5,919 bases of DNA from Candidatus Hydrogenedentota bacterium (lineage in GTDB: Bacteria; Hydrogenedentota; Hydrogenedentia; Hydrogenedentiales; GCA-2746185): assembly GCA_012965445.1 (NCBI GenBank), contig DTSJ01000022.1, positions 1 to 5,919 of the forward strand. The letters are read 5' to 3'. Made by a program: the position numbers and the translations under genes. Under the pieces are notes generated by a model. That model was not told where the DNA came from, did no database searches, and saw only the letters and a program-made list of their open reading frames with translations. Of the stretch, positions 1 through 5,758 are shown piece after piece. The stretch's first letter is position 1; every line of letters starts with the position of its first letter.

Positions 1-321
1 GTCGAAGGGGGAGGAGTCCCACTCGTCGAAGGGGTCAGCGGGCTGTACGTCGTAGTGGCCGTAGATGAGGACGGTGGGTTTGCCGGGGGCTTCTAACCAT
101 TCGCCGTATACGATGGGGTGGCCGGGGGTTTCCTTGAGCTCTACGGTGGTGAGGTCAAGGCGTTTGAGCTGGGCGATGAGCCAGTCCGCACAGCGGAGGA
201 TATCGGGTTTGTGTTCGGGGAGCGTCGAAACGCTGGGAATTGAGAGTACCTCTTTGAGCTCAGCGAGATGGTCGTCTTTGTGGTTGCGTGCCCAATCGAG
301 GGCGGCCTGGGTGTCTGACAT
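1..321 (-). CDS. M20 family (dipeptidase-like) metallopeptidase, N-terminal part
   Basis: The reverse strand reads 107 codons from an ATG at 321-319 without a stop to the window edge. The protein is therefore cut at its C-terminal side; family members are usually about 450-470 residues. Visible are IPSVS (residues 28-32), typical of the M20 N-terminus, and YGHYDVQPADP (87-97). In M20 carnosinase/DapE/CPG2-type enzymes that motif supplies a zinc-ligand His (H89) and a catalytic-site Asp (D91). It is followed by EWDSSPF, as in CNDP-like dipeptidases. The expected role is zinc-dependent hydrolysis of dipeptides or related amides, probably in the cytoplasm because no signal peptide is seen. A GGAGA ribosome-binding site (326-330) lies 4 nt upstream of the ATG. 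The gene is divergent from the sigma-factor operon. Family assignment is firm; the substrate cannot be told from this fragment. Confidence 0.93.
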   Translation of the reverse strand, partial: MSDTQAALDWARNHKDDHLAELKEVLSIPSVSTLPEHKPDILRCADWLIAQLKRLDLTTVELKETPGHPIVYGEWLEAPGKPTVLIYGHYDVQPADPFDEWDSSPFD

Positions 322-411
322 GATGTCTCCGTATCTGGTTTAAGGGTGTGTAAGTGTCTGGATCAGTAACCCGAGCCGTAGAATAGACTTAATCCCGCCT
401 GTATTCATAAC

Positions 412-440
412 TTGCGACGCTCAGGTTTACAGGGTAAGAT
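412..440 (+). promoter_or_regulatory. Candidate sigma70-type promoter for the sigma/anti-sigma operon
   Basis: TTGCGA (412-417) and TAAGAT (435-440) are separated by exactly 17 bp. Each matches 4 of 6 consensus bases. The site lies about 70 bp upstream of the sigma-factor start, in the gap between divergent genes (322-511). I looked for an AAC/CGT-type ECF autoregulatory promoter and found no convincing spacing. This is sequence inspection only. Confidence 0.3.
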
Positions 441-497
441 CAATACAATACCGAGTTGGACGGGATTGGTTCAACGGCGGTGTAATGAGAGTAGGTG

Positions 498-503
498 AAG
501 GAG
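498..503 (+). promoter_or_regulatory. Ribosome-binding site deciding the sigma-factor start
   Basis: AAGGAG ends 8 nt before an in-frame GTG at 512. The upstream ATG at 485 has only a poor GGCGGTG before it. The nine residues it would add (MRVGEGAAA) look unlike an ECF N-terminus, so GTG 512 is the favoured start. Confidence 0.55.
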
Positions 504-511
504 CGGCTGCT

Positions 512-1033
512 GTGTTTGTGTTGAACGAGGAACGCGGAGTTTATATTGAGCTGCTGGAGAGATGCCGGCTGGGCGAAGCCGATGCGTTCGATGAGCTGGT
601 GCTGCGGTATCAGAATCCCGTGTACAATCTGGCGTATCGCCTGCTGGGCAGTCACGATGCGGCGCGGGATGTCGTGCGTGATACTTTCGTACGTGCGTAT
701 CGTGGAATGCAGGACTTTCCGGAGGACGCGCGTGTTCACACTTGGCTGTACAGCATCGCGGGAAACCTCGCACGTAACGTGATGCGTGACATGGACGGAG
801 AACGCGGCGTGTCGGAGAAACGCATCTCGGTTGAGGATGAGGATCTGCTGCAGGACGCCATTGAACAGCTTCCTGGACATGCGCGGATCGTGTTTGTGCT
901 GAGCACCTTTGAAGGGCTTCGGTATGAGGAGATTGCCGAGGCTGTGGGATGTCCGCGCGGTACCGTGAAGTCGCGCATGAATCAGGCGCGAACGCTGCTC
1001 GGCGACATGCTGAGTCCGCACGGCGTTGTGTGA
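512..1033 (+). CDS. ECF-type RNA polymerase sigma factor (sigma70 family, RpoE-like)
   Basis: With the GTG start the protein has 173 residues; from ATG 485 it would have 182. This is usual for group 4 (ECF) sigma factors, which redirect RNA polymerase to a small regulon. Sigma region 2 starts at ELLERCRLGEADAFDELV and includes the core-binding/-10 helix AYRLLGSHDAARDVVRDTF and the HTWLYSIAGNLARN block. Region 4 near the C-terminus holds AIEQLPGHARIVF and the -35 helix-turn-helix GLRYEEIAEAVGCPRGTVKS. Between them lies only a short acidic linker, with no region 3. In region 2.2 the usual D-A-E-D-x-x-Q reads D-A-A-R-D-V-V-R, so the commonly conserved Gln is Arg. The gene is followed after 9 nt by a zinc-finger anti-sigma candidate, the classic two-gene arrangement. 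The signal and regulon are unknown. Confidence 0.93.
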   Translation: MFVLNEERGVYIELLERCRLGEADAFDELVLRYQNPVYNLAYRLLGSHDAARDVVRDTFVRAYRGMQDFPEDARVHTWLYSIAGNLARNVMRDMDGERGVSEKRISVEDEDLLQDAIEQLPGHARIVFVLSTFEGLRYEEIAEAVGCPRGTVKSRMNQARTLLGDMLSPHGVV

Positions 1034-1042
1034 GGCGATCCG

Positions 1043-1441
1043 ATGAAGGAATTTACCACTTGCATTGAGGCGCGTGAAGAGTTTTCGGCTTTGCTGGACG
1101 GGGAACTGGAGATCGAAAACCAGGACGGTCTGGAACGGCATCTTGCGGAGTGTTCGGAGTGCTTGCGCGAGCTGGACAGTCTGAAAAAGGTCTCGGATGC
1201 TTACGAAACGCTTCCGAATTTGGAAGCTCCTGACGATTTATTTGAAGAGATTCAACACGACATGGAGCAATCTCACATTGATTTATCTGATTCAGTGCGA
1301 ACCGCCGGGCCGGTGTCTTTCAAGCCCGTTATCGTTGCGGCGATGGTGCTGATCGCGACGGCGATTCTTTCGTTTTTAATCTCGCAGGGCGGGTCGACAT
1401 CTGGTGGTGATGCGCCTCCACTCGTAGAGGATGTCGAATAG
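1043..1441 (+). CDS. Membrane-anchored zinc-finger (zf-HC2/ZAS) anti-sigma factor
   Basis: The protein has 132 residues. Near the N-terminus, C7 and the H-x3-C-x2-C motif H33-LAE-C37-SE-C40 form the zinc-binding anti-sigma signature, which in this family clamps the cognate ECF sigma factor. The region 10-45 (REEFSALLDGELE..., GLERHLAECSEC) is typical of zf-HC2. One hydrophobic segment (about 95-114, VIVAAMVLIATAILSFLI) predicts a single-pass inner-membrane protein with the zinc domain in the cytoplasm. Only about 18 residues would remain outside, so there is no real periplasmic sensor domain; sensing may be redox at the zinc site or via a partner. The ATG follows the sigma stop by 9 nt, and a GAGG at 1032-1035 overlaps that stop, suggesting translational coupling. 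The stop lies 15 bp from the stop of the convergent Mrp gene, and no terminator is visible between them. Confidence 0.9.
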   Translation: MKEFTTCIEAREEFSALLDGELEIENQDGLERHLAECSECLRELDSLKKVSDAYETLPNLEAPDDLFEEIQHDMEQSHIDLSDSVRTAGPVSFKPVIVAAMVLIATAILSFLISQGGSTSGGDAPPLVEDVE

Positions 1442-1456
1442 CGTTTTCCCATTCGA

Positions 1457-2761
1457 TCAGCTGGCGGCGATTTCTCTCAGACGATTCCATGTGAAAATTC
1501 CTGAGCTGTGCCCGTCGTCCCAGGCAATCGAGGCTGCGTAGTTTCCGAGTACTTCTACGCCTGTTGCCTGGATATTGTCTGACACGCTGCTTGGGTCGAG
1601 GAGCAGTTCGCCTGTGTATTCTTCGATGCAGGATGCGCATTGGCAGGCGATTCGAACTTTTTTGTTGGGGATCTGATCGGTTTCGCCATCGGGCCATTCG
1701 ACATGGATGAATCCTTCCTGAAAGGAGACGACGGGGAGCTGTTCTTGTCTGGCGCGACGCTTGCCGACGGCGCGGTGGATATTTTCGGTGAGTTGCCTGA
1801 CGGGCTCGATATCCGCTCCGGCGTCCGGACTACTGAGGTTTGATATGCCATCGATGATGGGGAATTCACCGAGGGTGTCGAGTCCGAAACGGTCTTTGAG
1901 AGCTTGTGAGTTGTTGCCGAAGATGTGGTGCCTTTTATCGCAGTTGTCGCACAGGAAGTAGGACATATTTTCTACGATGCCGAGTACAGGAACATCTACT
2001 TTTTCGAACATTAGTATTCCGCGTGCAACATCGACGAGGGATAGCGAGTGCGGAGTGGTTACGATGATTGCTCCATCAAGCGCGGCCTGCTGGACGAGGG
2101 TGAGCTGGATATCACCAGTGCCGGGGGGCATATCGATAATGAGGTAGTCCATTTCGCCCCAATCGGTCTGATTGAGGATTTGCTGGCAGTATCCGGAGAC
2201 CATGGGCCCGCGCATGACTGCGGGTGAATCGCCGAGGACGAAGCCTACGGACATGACTTTGAGGCCGTCTAGGTCGATGGGAATGAGCATGTTGTCGCGC
2301 ATCATGAGCTCTGGGCGGTGCATATTGAACAGGGTCGGGACGGATGGGCCGTAGATATCGGTGTCGAGGAGTCCCACGCGGAGGCCTTCGCGCTGCATGG
2401 AACGCGCGAGCTGGGCGGCGATGGTGGACTTTCCGACGCCGCCTTTACAGGAGGAAACGGCGATTACGCAGTCGACCTTGGCGAGTGTGGTAACGGCGAG
2501 ATTGGGCTGTTTTTTGGGCTGCATTGAGCTGAGTTTGACTTCCACTGAGGTGACGCCGTCTACTCCGCCGACTGCTTTTTCGCAGTCTATGACGAATTGC
2601 TCTTTGACCGGGCATGCCGGGGTGGTGAGTTCGAGAGTGAAGGCGATATCGCCTGATTTTATGGTGAGATCCTTGATAAATCCTAGCGAAACGATGTCTT
2701 TGCCGAGATCGGGGTCGATAATTCCGCGCATTGAATCCAGTACTTGTGCATCCGTGACCAT
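1457..2761 (-). CDS. mrp: Mrp/NBP35-family Fe-S carrier ATPase with DUF59 and DUF971 domains
   Basis: The 434-residue protein has three domains. The N-terminal DUF59/MIP18-like domain (about 4-80) contains IIDPDLGKDIVSLGFI and TTPACP (C50). The central Mrp P-loop ATPase (about 97-335) has the deviant Walker A CKGGVGKS (105-112), LLDTDIYGPS (131-140), DMPPGTGD (210-217) and the CxxC C271-DN-C274 that in Mrp/ApbC dimers binds the bridging [4Fe-4S] cluster. The C-terminal DUF971/GBBH-like domain (about 344-430) has VEWPDGE, three Cys at 373/375/378, GNYAASIAWDDGHSSGIFTW. This three-part order is that of plant HCF101; many bacterial Mrp proteins lack DUF971. The likely role is cytosolic ATP-dependent carriage of [4Fe-4S] clusters to apo-proteins. 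AGGAG at 2768-2772 sits 6 nt upstream of the ATG. The gene is transcribed alone, convergent with the anti-sigma gene. All key nucleotide-binding residues are intact. Confidence 0.95.
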   Translation of the reverse strand: MVTDAQVLDSMRGIIDPDLGKDIVSLGFIKDLTIKSGDIAFTLELTTPACPVKEQFVIDCEKAVGGVDGVTSVEVKLSSMQPKKQPNLAVTTLAKVDCVIAVSSCKGGVGKSTIAAQLARSMQREGLRVGLLDTDIYGPSVPTLFNMHRPELMMRDNMLIPIDLDGLKVMSVGFVLGDSPAVMRGPMVSGYCQQILNQTDWGEMDYLIIDMPPGTGDIQLTLVQQAALDGAIIVTTPHSLSLVDVARGILMFEKVDVPVLGIVENMSYFLCDNCDKRHHIFGNNSQALKDRFGLDTLGEFPIIDGISNLSSPDAGADIEPVRQLTENIHRAVGKRRARQEQLPVVSFQEGFIHVEWPDGETDQIPNKKVRIACQCASCIEEYTGELLLDPSSVSDNIQATGVEVLGNYAASIAWDDGHSSGIFTWNRLREIAAS

Positions 2762-2813
2762 TTTTTACTCCTGATATTTGCAGCATTGGGGTGTATTGAC
2801 CGGGAAAGGGGGT

Positions 2814-2819
2814 ATTGTA
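2814..2819 (-). promoter_or_regulatory. Possible -10 box for the Mrp gene
   Basis: On the reverse strand TACAAT (5 of 6 to TATAAT) lies about 50 nt upstream of the Mrp ATG. No acceptable -35 hexamer is seen 16-18 bp further upstream, so this is weak. Confidence 0.2.
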
Positions 2820-2907
2820 GCGAGTAAACGGTGGGTGATGGTAGGTTATTCCGGTTTCGGGTCCTTATATGTTAGCTGGGTTGTCGCGCTGGGAAGGGTT
2901 TTTTGTC

Positions 2908-2937
2908 CACAGATGAACACAGATAAACACAGATGAA
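2908..2937. repeat. Three tandem 10-bp units, CACAGATGAA type
   Basis: CACAGATGAA (2908-2917), CACAGATAAA (2918-2927) and CACAGATGAA (2928-2937) are head-to-tail, with one base differing in the middle unit. This CACAGATGAACACAGATAAA-like family recurs between genes in many environmental bacterial genomes (recalled, not searched here). No function is evident. Confidence 0.85.
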
Positions 2938-2958
2938 GGAACCGAAAACCGCTTTCTA

Positions 2959-2992
2959 ACCACGAAGGAAGAGAAGAACACGGAGAAAGAAA
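2959..2992. repeat. Degenerate CACGAAGGAA / CACGGAGAAA purine-rich repeat
   Basis: CACGAAGGAA (2961-2970) and CACGGAGAAA (2979-2988) are imperfect units of the CACGAAGG/CACGGAG type, which often accompanies the CACAGATGAA type in the same intergenic repeats. The block is also flanked by a 9-bp direct repeat GAAAACCGC at 2944-2952 and 2995-3003. The function is unknown. Confidence 0.6.
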
Positions 2993-3282
2993 GTGAAAAC
3001 CGCGAAGGACTGGGAAAGATACGGAAAACTGCTTTTCGGGTGGGTGTTTCAGATGAAACAGTTGGGGGGTTGGGATGGGATTGAATACTGGATTTTGGGG
3101 GTTGCGGGAAACGAGAGGGTATGGTTTGTAAGTGTATTTATTTCAACTGGTTATAGAAGTAAACTATTGACAAGAATGAGTGCTGAGGTACGGTGCAGAA
3201 GCAGGTCCTCACGCGAAGTCCGAACGATATCAGGTACTTTTTGGGATGGAATTGGAACGCCTGATCCTGCCTTCCTGGAGAG

Positions 3283-4299
3283 CTACTTATTGCGCGATAC
3301 GAACCCACTGTTGGATTGGAAGGAAGCCGGGCTTGGGTTTGGGTCGCCGAGGCGTATTGCTCCATTCACGGCCTGGATTTGCATCGCTTTGTCTATGGTC
3401 AGGATTTCGGGGGTTGTGGAGTCGGCGGTGTCCCCTTTTATCTTAATTGTCTCACCGGGGTTGATCATTATGACAGCATTGGTCAGATCGTTGATGGGAG
3501 TGTTGGTCGTTCCGAGTTCATCGCCGCGGTGCGCGAAATCCACCCAGATTTCCGTGCCTCCCTGATCTTCGAGCAACCAGGGTCGATAGAATTCGTTGAA
3601 CAGGCGTTCCATGTAAGTAATGTATCCGGCTTCATTGAGATGAATGCCGCCGTCGTTGTATTCCGGGGTTCCGACCAGCGATGGATCGCCGCCTACGATG
3701 GGGTCGTAGTCGGGGAAGCCTCCGGGAAGGGGCGTTTCCCCTGGCGCGAACTGGCCGCCGAAGCCGAAGATGTGATGAATAATACCCACGGCATTGATAA
3801 ACTCAAACCGTTCTTTGGCGGCAGTGTGGGCAATGTTGACAATAGCATTCACAGCAAAGATGGGATTAAATTCAATGACGTTGATGTAGTCGTAGCTGCA
3901 AATTGCGACGCGAATGTCTGGATCGATAGCGTGAATATAGTCGACGACGAAATCGATATCGTCAGCGATTGATTCAAGCGCGTCGGTGCGGTCTTGTTCG
4001 GTGGGGAAAGGGAATACGGCGATGAGATCGTTTCCACCGAGATTGATATGTACGATATCGATTGTGGGGTTGTTCGTAAGCTGGGTCGTAATGGCGTCCA
4101 GTTTGCCCAGATGATTGCCGACCCATTGAGCGGCCGTTGAACCACTGATCCCTTCTTTGACTACTGAAAATTGGGAGAGACCCTGGCTCGCCAGAACGGT
4201 CTCGACGACGTTGAACGAACCCATCTGGTCGGCCCATGAGTCACCGATGAGCAATATGCGCGGTGTCTGCCCGTAGACTGTCGTGGACAGCATCAGCAT
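3283..4299 (-). CDS. Secreted SGNH/GDSL-type hydrolase with C-terminal VDF-type module
   Basis: From the ATG the protein has 338 residues. SGNH blocks are in order: GDSW (19-22, nucleophile S21), GISGSTA (50-56, oxyanion Gly), GGND (88-91, oxyanion N90) and DGGIHLNEAGY (216-226, catalytic D216 and H220, with one residue more than the usual DxxH). The family hydrolyses ester or acyl bonds of carbohydrates or lipids; the substrate is unknown. After about 248 comes a second module, IWVDFAHRGDELGTTNTPIN, then PGETIKIKG, LTIDKAMQIQAVNGAIRLG. It resembles the segment that opens right-handed beta-helix repeats in surface proteins of environmental bacteria. The ATG gives only a short, uncharged signal peptide (MLMLSTTVYG|Q). 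Upstream codons add K-P-S-R-T-F-I-V-S-I, completing a normal export signal, but that stretch has no ATG/GTG/TTG; CTG at 4332-4330 would fit. The true start is therefore probably upstream of 4299. The protein is probably extracytoplasmic. Confidence 0.88.
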   Translation of the reverse strand: MLMLSTTVYGQTPRILLIGDSWADQMGSFNVVETVLASQGLSQFSVVKEGISGSTAAQWVGNHLGKLDAITTQLTNNPTIDIVHINLGGNDLIAVFPFPTEQDRTDALESIADDIDFVVDYIHAIDPDIRVAICSYDYINVIEFNPIFAVNAIVNIAHTAAKERFEFINAVGIIHHIFGFGGQFAPGETPLPGGFPDYDPIVGGDPSLVGTPEYNDGGIHLNEAGYITYMERLFNEFYRPWLLEDQGGTEIWVDFAHRGDELGTTNTPINDLTNAVIMINPGETIKIKGDTADSTTPEILTIDKAMQIQAVNGAIRLGDPNPSPASFQSNSGFVSRNK

Positions 4300-4436
4300 A
4301 ATCGATACAATAAATGTGCGTGACGGTTTCAGAATTTCCCATTTCGTTCTGTGTGGTTTCTGTGTCCCTGAGGGGTGCGACGGGGAATGAACCGCGCTAC
4401 CCGGGAGCCAGGCTTGTCCTATTTCCGAATGCGGTC

Positions 4437-4465
4437 ACGTTACACGAGTCTGGCTATTGTGTCAA
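4437..4465 (-). promoter_or_regulatory. Candidate promoter for the SGNH hydrolase
   Basis: On the reverse strand a perfect TTGACA (4465-4460) is followed after 17 bp by TAACGT (4442-4437), a poor -10 (3 of 6). It would give a leader of about 100 nt before the possible CTG start. The -35 lies inside the palindrome at 4454-4468. Confidence 0.3.
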
Positions 4466-4468
4466 TAG
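4454..4468. repeat. Short perfect palindrome, possible operator
   Basis: CTATTG-TGT-CAATAG has two 6-bp arms around a 3-bp centre. It lies in the intergenic region between the divergent SGNH hydrolase and selenoprotein genes and covers the candidate -35 of the former. It could bind a dimeric regulator; a 6-bp arm can also arise by chance. Confidence 0.3.
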
Positions 4469-4587
4469 TCGTTCCTATTTCATGCGTCGGCGGCACTGAT
4501 TCTGTGGGTGCTGTCTGGGCTAGATTGTATTTAGCGGGTCTGGTATTCTTCGAGAGGAGCGATATTGGTTCAAAAGAGGGTGTTGGT

Positions 4588-5016
4588 ATGGCGGACAGAT
4601 GTGAAAGTGCTGGGGTTGATTTTGAGTTGCCGGATGCTGATGGGATGGTGCATCGGCTGGACGAGTATCGGGGGAATTGGCTGCTGCTGGTGTTTCATCG
4701 GCATTTGGGCTGACTGCCTTGTCGTGAGCACTTGACGCAGTTGCGTGAGGTCGAAAATAGACTGGATGAGCTAGGGGTGAAGGTGGCGGTGGTGACTTTT
4801 GAGGCGGGTGCGTTGGCGCAGGCGTATGTTCGGGACACGAATCTTGAGTGGCTGCTGCTGCTGGATGAGTCGCGGGTTTTGTATCAGGGGTACGGGATGG
4901 GGCATGGGAGCAAGTGGAATGTATATGGGCCTCCGGCCTGGTGGATCTATGTGAAGCTGCTGGCGAAGGGTCGGAAGGTTGGCCGTTGGAGTTTTACTTA
5001 CGGAGACGACTGCTAG
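4588..5016 (+). CDS. Peroxiredoxin-like (AhpC-TSA_2/PRXL2, SelU-like) selenoprotein, TGA read as Sec
   Basis: Reading the TGA at 4711-4713 as selenocysteine gives one 142-residue protein. The ATG at 4588 follows AGAGGG (4575-4580) by 7 nt. The N-terminal part has the redoxin opening FELPDADGMVHRLDEYRGNWLLLVFHRHLG. The redox motif is U42-L43-P44-C45 followed by REHLTQLRE, matching the family's F-x-R-H-x-G-C-x-x-C-R-E pattern with Sec in place of the first Cys. The second half (VAVVTFEAG, WLLLLDESRVLYQGYGM, YGPPAWWIYVKLLAKGRK) is also typical and stays in the same frame, so the TGA is not a random nonsense mutation in a decayed gene. A SECIS-like hairpin lies 25 nt downstream. The likely role is cytosolic thiol- or selenol-dependent reduction of peroxides or disulfides. 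The C-terminus (GDDC, stop 5014-5016) is shorter than usual for the family; a +1 frame continues plausibly to 5065. It is probably cotranscribed with the membrane protein at 5062. Sec-insertion genes are not in the window. Confidence 0.85.
4730..4751 (+). promoter_or_regulatory. Bacterial SECIS-like stem-loop downstream of the in-frame TGA
   Basis: Pairing is 4730-4733 with 4748-4751 (one U-G) and 4735-4738 with 4743-4746, with a single G-G mismatch at 4734/4747. The apical loop 4739-4742 is AGUU. There are 25 nt between the UGA and the loop, and a G at the second loop position. Both fit the published bacterial SECIS consensus as I recall it (short stem, G near the loop start, about 16-37 nt from UGA). 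In bacteria this element lies within the coding sequence and binds SelB. A competing hairpin (ACUGC 4713-4717 with GCAGU 4737-4741) exists. Folding was done by eye. Confidence 0.65.
4843..4871 (+). repeat. Inverted repeat, copy inside the selenoprotein gene
   Basis: These 29 bases encode the L-E-W-L-L-L-L-D-E-S part of the selenoprotein. They recur in reverse complement at 5761-5789 with one mismatch (C4861 versus T). The core is a CTG triplet run but both flanks are complex sequence. Confidence 0.9.
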
Positions 5017-5061
5017 AAACCGGAACGTGGTGATTGATATCGAACCCGGAGGAATGGTGTA

Positions 5062-5646
5062 TTGAATCCTGCTACGCATTTTTTGGTCGGGTGGACTGTT
5101 GCTAATGGAGGGAAGCTGGAGCGGAAGGACAGGGCTTTGGTGGCTGTAGCGGGGGTGATTCCTGATGCGGATGGTTTCGGGATGGTGACAGACGCGGTTA
5201 CGAAGAATTGGGAGGAGCCGCTGGAGTGGTGGGGGGCGTATCATCATATTCTGGGGCATAATCTCACGTTTGCGGTGGTGTATTGCGCGGCTGCGTTTGG
5301 GTTGGCTACGCGGCGGTGGGTGACGGCGCTGCTGGCCTTTGTTGCGTTTCATCTGCATATTCTGGGGGACCTGATCGGGGGGAGGGGGCCAGACGGGGAT
5401 CAGTGGCCGATGTATTATCTTTGGCCGTTCACGAAGTCAGTCGAGCTGGTGTGGTCGGGTCAGTGGGAATTGAATGCGTGGCCGAATTTTACAGTCACGG
5501 GGGTGCTGCTGGTGATTACGTTTTATCTGGCATGGAAGCGAGGGTATTCGCCTGTGGGGATAGTGTCGGTTCGTGCAGACGAGGCATTTGTGGCGACGCT
5601 TCGGGCGCGGGTTCCGTTGAAGGATGAGGAGGGCGGCGGGGAATAG
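5062..5646 (+). CDS. DUF457/YdjM-like membrane protein, putative metal-dependent hydrolase
   Basis: The 194-residue protein starts at TTG 5062. GGAGG at 5048-5052 is 9 nt upstream, and family members start with MNPxTH at this same point. Conserved polar motifs are THF (5-7), AGVIPDADGFG (30-40), HHILGHN (61-67), H97-x-H99 with D103, and GPDGDQWPMYYLWPF (109-123). These His/Asp clusters are the reason the family is called metal-dependent hydrolase, although the reaction is not established. Hydrophobic stretches at about 68-82, 85-101 and 144-158 predict an inner-membrane protein. It lies 45 bp after the selenoprotein stop in the same direction, so the two are probably cotranscribed; no functional link is known to me. 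The C-terminus is charged and Gly-rich (KDEEGGGE). Confidence 0.88.
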   Translation: MNPATHFLVGWTVANGGKLERKDRALVAVAGVIPDADGFGMVTDAVTKNWEEPLEWWGAYHHILGHNLTFAVVYCAAAFGLATRRWVTALLAFVAFHLHILGDLIGGRGPDGDQWPMYYLWPFTKSVELVWSGQWELNAWPNFTVTGVLLVITFYLAWKRGYSPVGIVSVRADEAFVATLRARVPLKDEEGGGE

Positions 5647-5724
5647 CGGGATGAGGTTTGAAAGCGGCGCTTTATGAGTAATCCAGACGGGGATTCGGCA
5701 CTTAAAACCAGGAGAAATCAATAC

Positions 5725-5753
5725 TTGCCAAGTGCCTGTGTAGATACTATACT
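5725..5753 (+). promoter_or_regulatory. Strong sigma70-like promoter
   Basis: TTGCCA (5725-5730, 5 of 6) and TATACT (5748-5753, 5 of 6) are separated by exactly 17 bp, the best promoter match in the window. The expected transcription start is near 5760, next to the inverted repeat (5761-5789) and to a GTG at 5759. The product would be either an RNA beginning with the antisense segment or an almost leaderless mRNA. Confidence 0.5.
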
Positions 5754-5758
5754 GGACG

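Larger units (their letters stand above)
2774..3282. other. Gene-poor intergenic stretch
   Basis: About 500 bases between the Mrp start and the SGNH hydrolase stop. It holds the Mrp leader, two short-period repeat blocks (2908-2937 and 2959-2992) and an AT-richer patch near 3120-3180. Open frames can be read here (for example one from a GTG at 2993), but they have no convincing RBS, resemble no family I know and run into the antisense of the SGNH gene. I see no RNA gene and no clear terminator hairpin for either flanking gene. Confidence 0.6.

Noticed and set aside
65..343. Forward ORF over the M20 gene
   Set aside because: The reverse strand encodes clear M20 motifs; this frame is rich in Ser/Arg/Trp and meaningless.
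440..1141. Long reverse ORF over the sigma factor
   Set aside because: It is a shadow of the sigma gene and the start of the anti-sigma gene, with shuffled composition and no motif.
3167..3172. Perfect TTGACA as a forward promoter
   Set aside because: The sequence 16-18 bp downstream (around ACGGTG) has no resemblance to a -10 box.
2993..3565. Forward 190-codon ORF with GTG start
   Set aside because: It starts inside the repeat block, has no recognisable domain, and its second half is antisense to the conserved C-terminal module of the SGNH gene.
4732..5016. Separate gene starting at TTG 4732
   Set aside because: It begins in the middle of the redoxin fold, just after the U-x-x-C motif, with no RBS. 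The same frame continues upstream through the TGA, so it is the C-terminal part of the selenoprotein.
5661..5673. Terminator hairpin AAAGC-GGC-GCTTT after the DUF457 gene
   Set aside because: Only 5 bp, with a 3-nt loop and no following T run.
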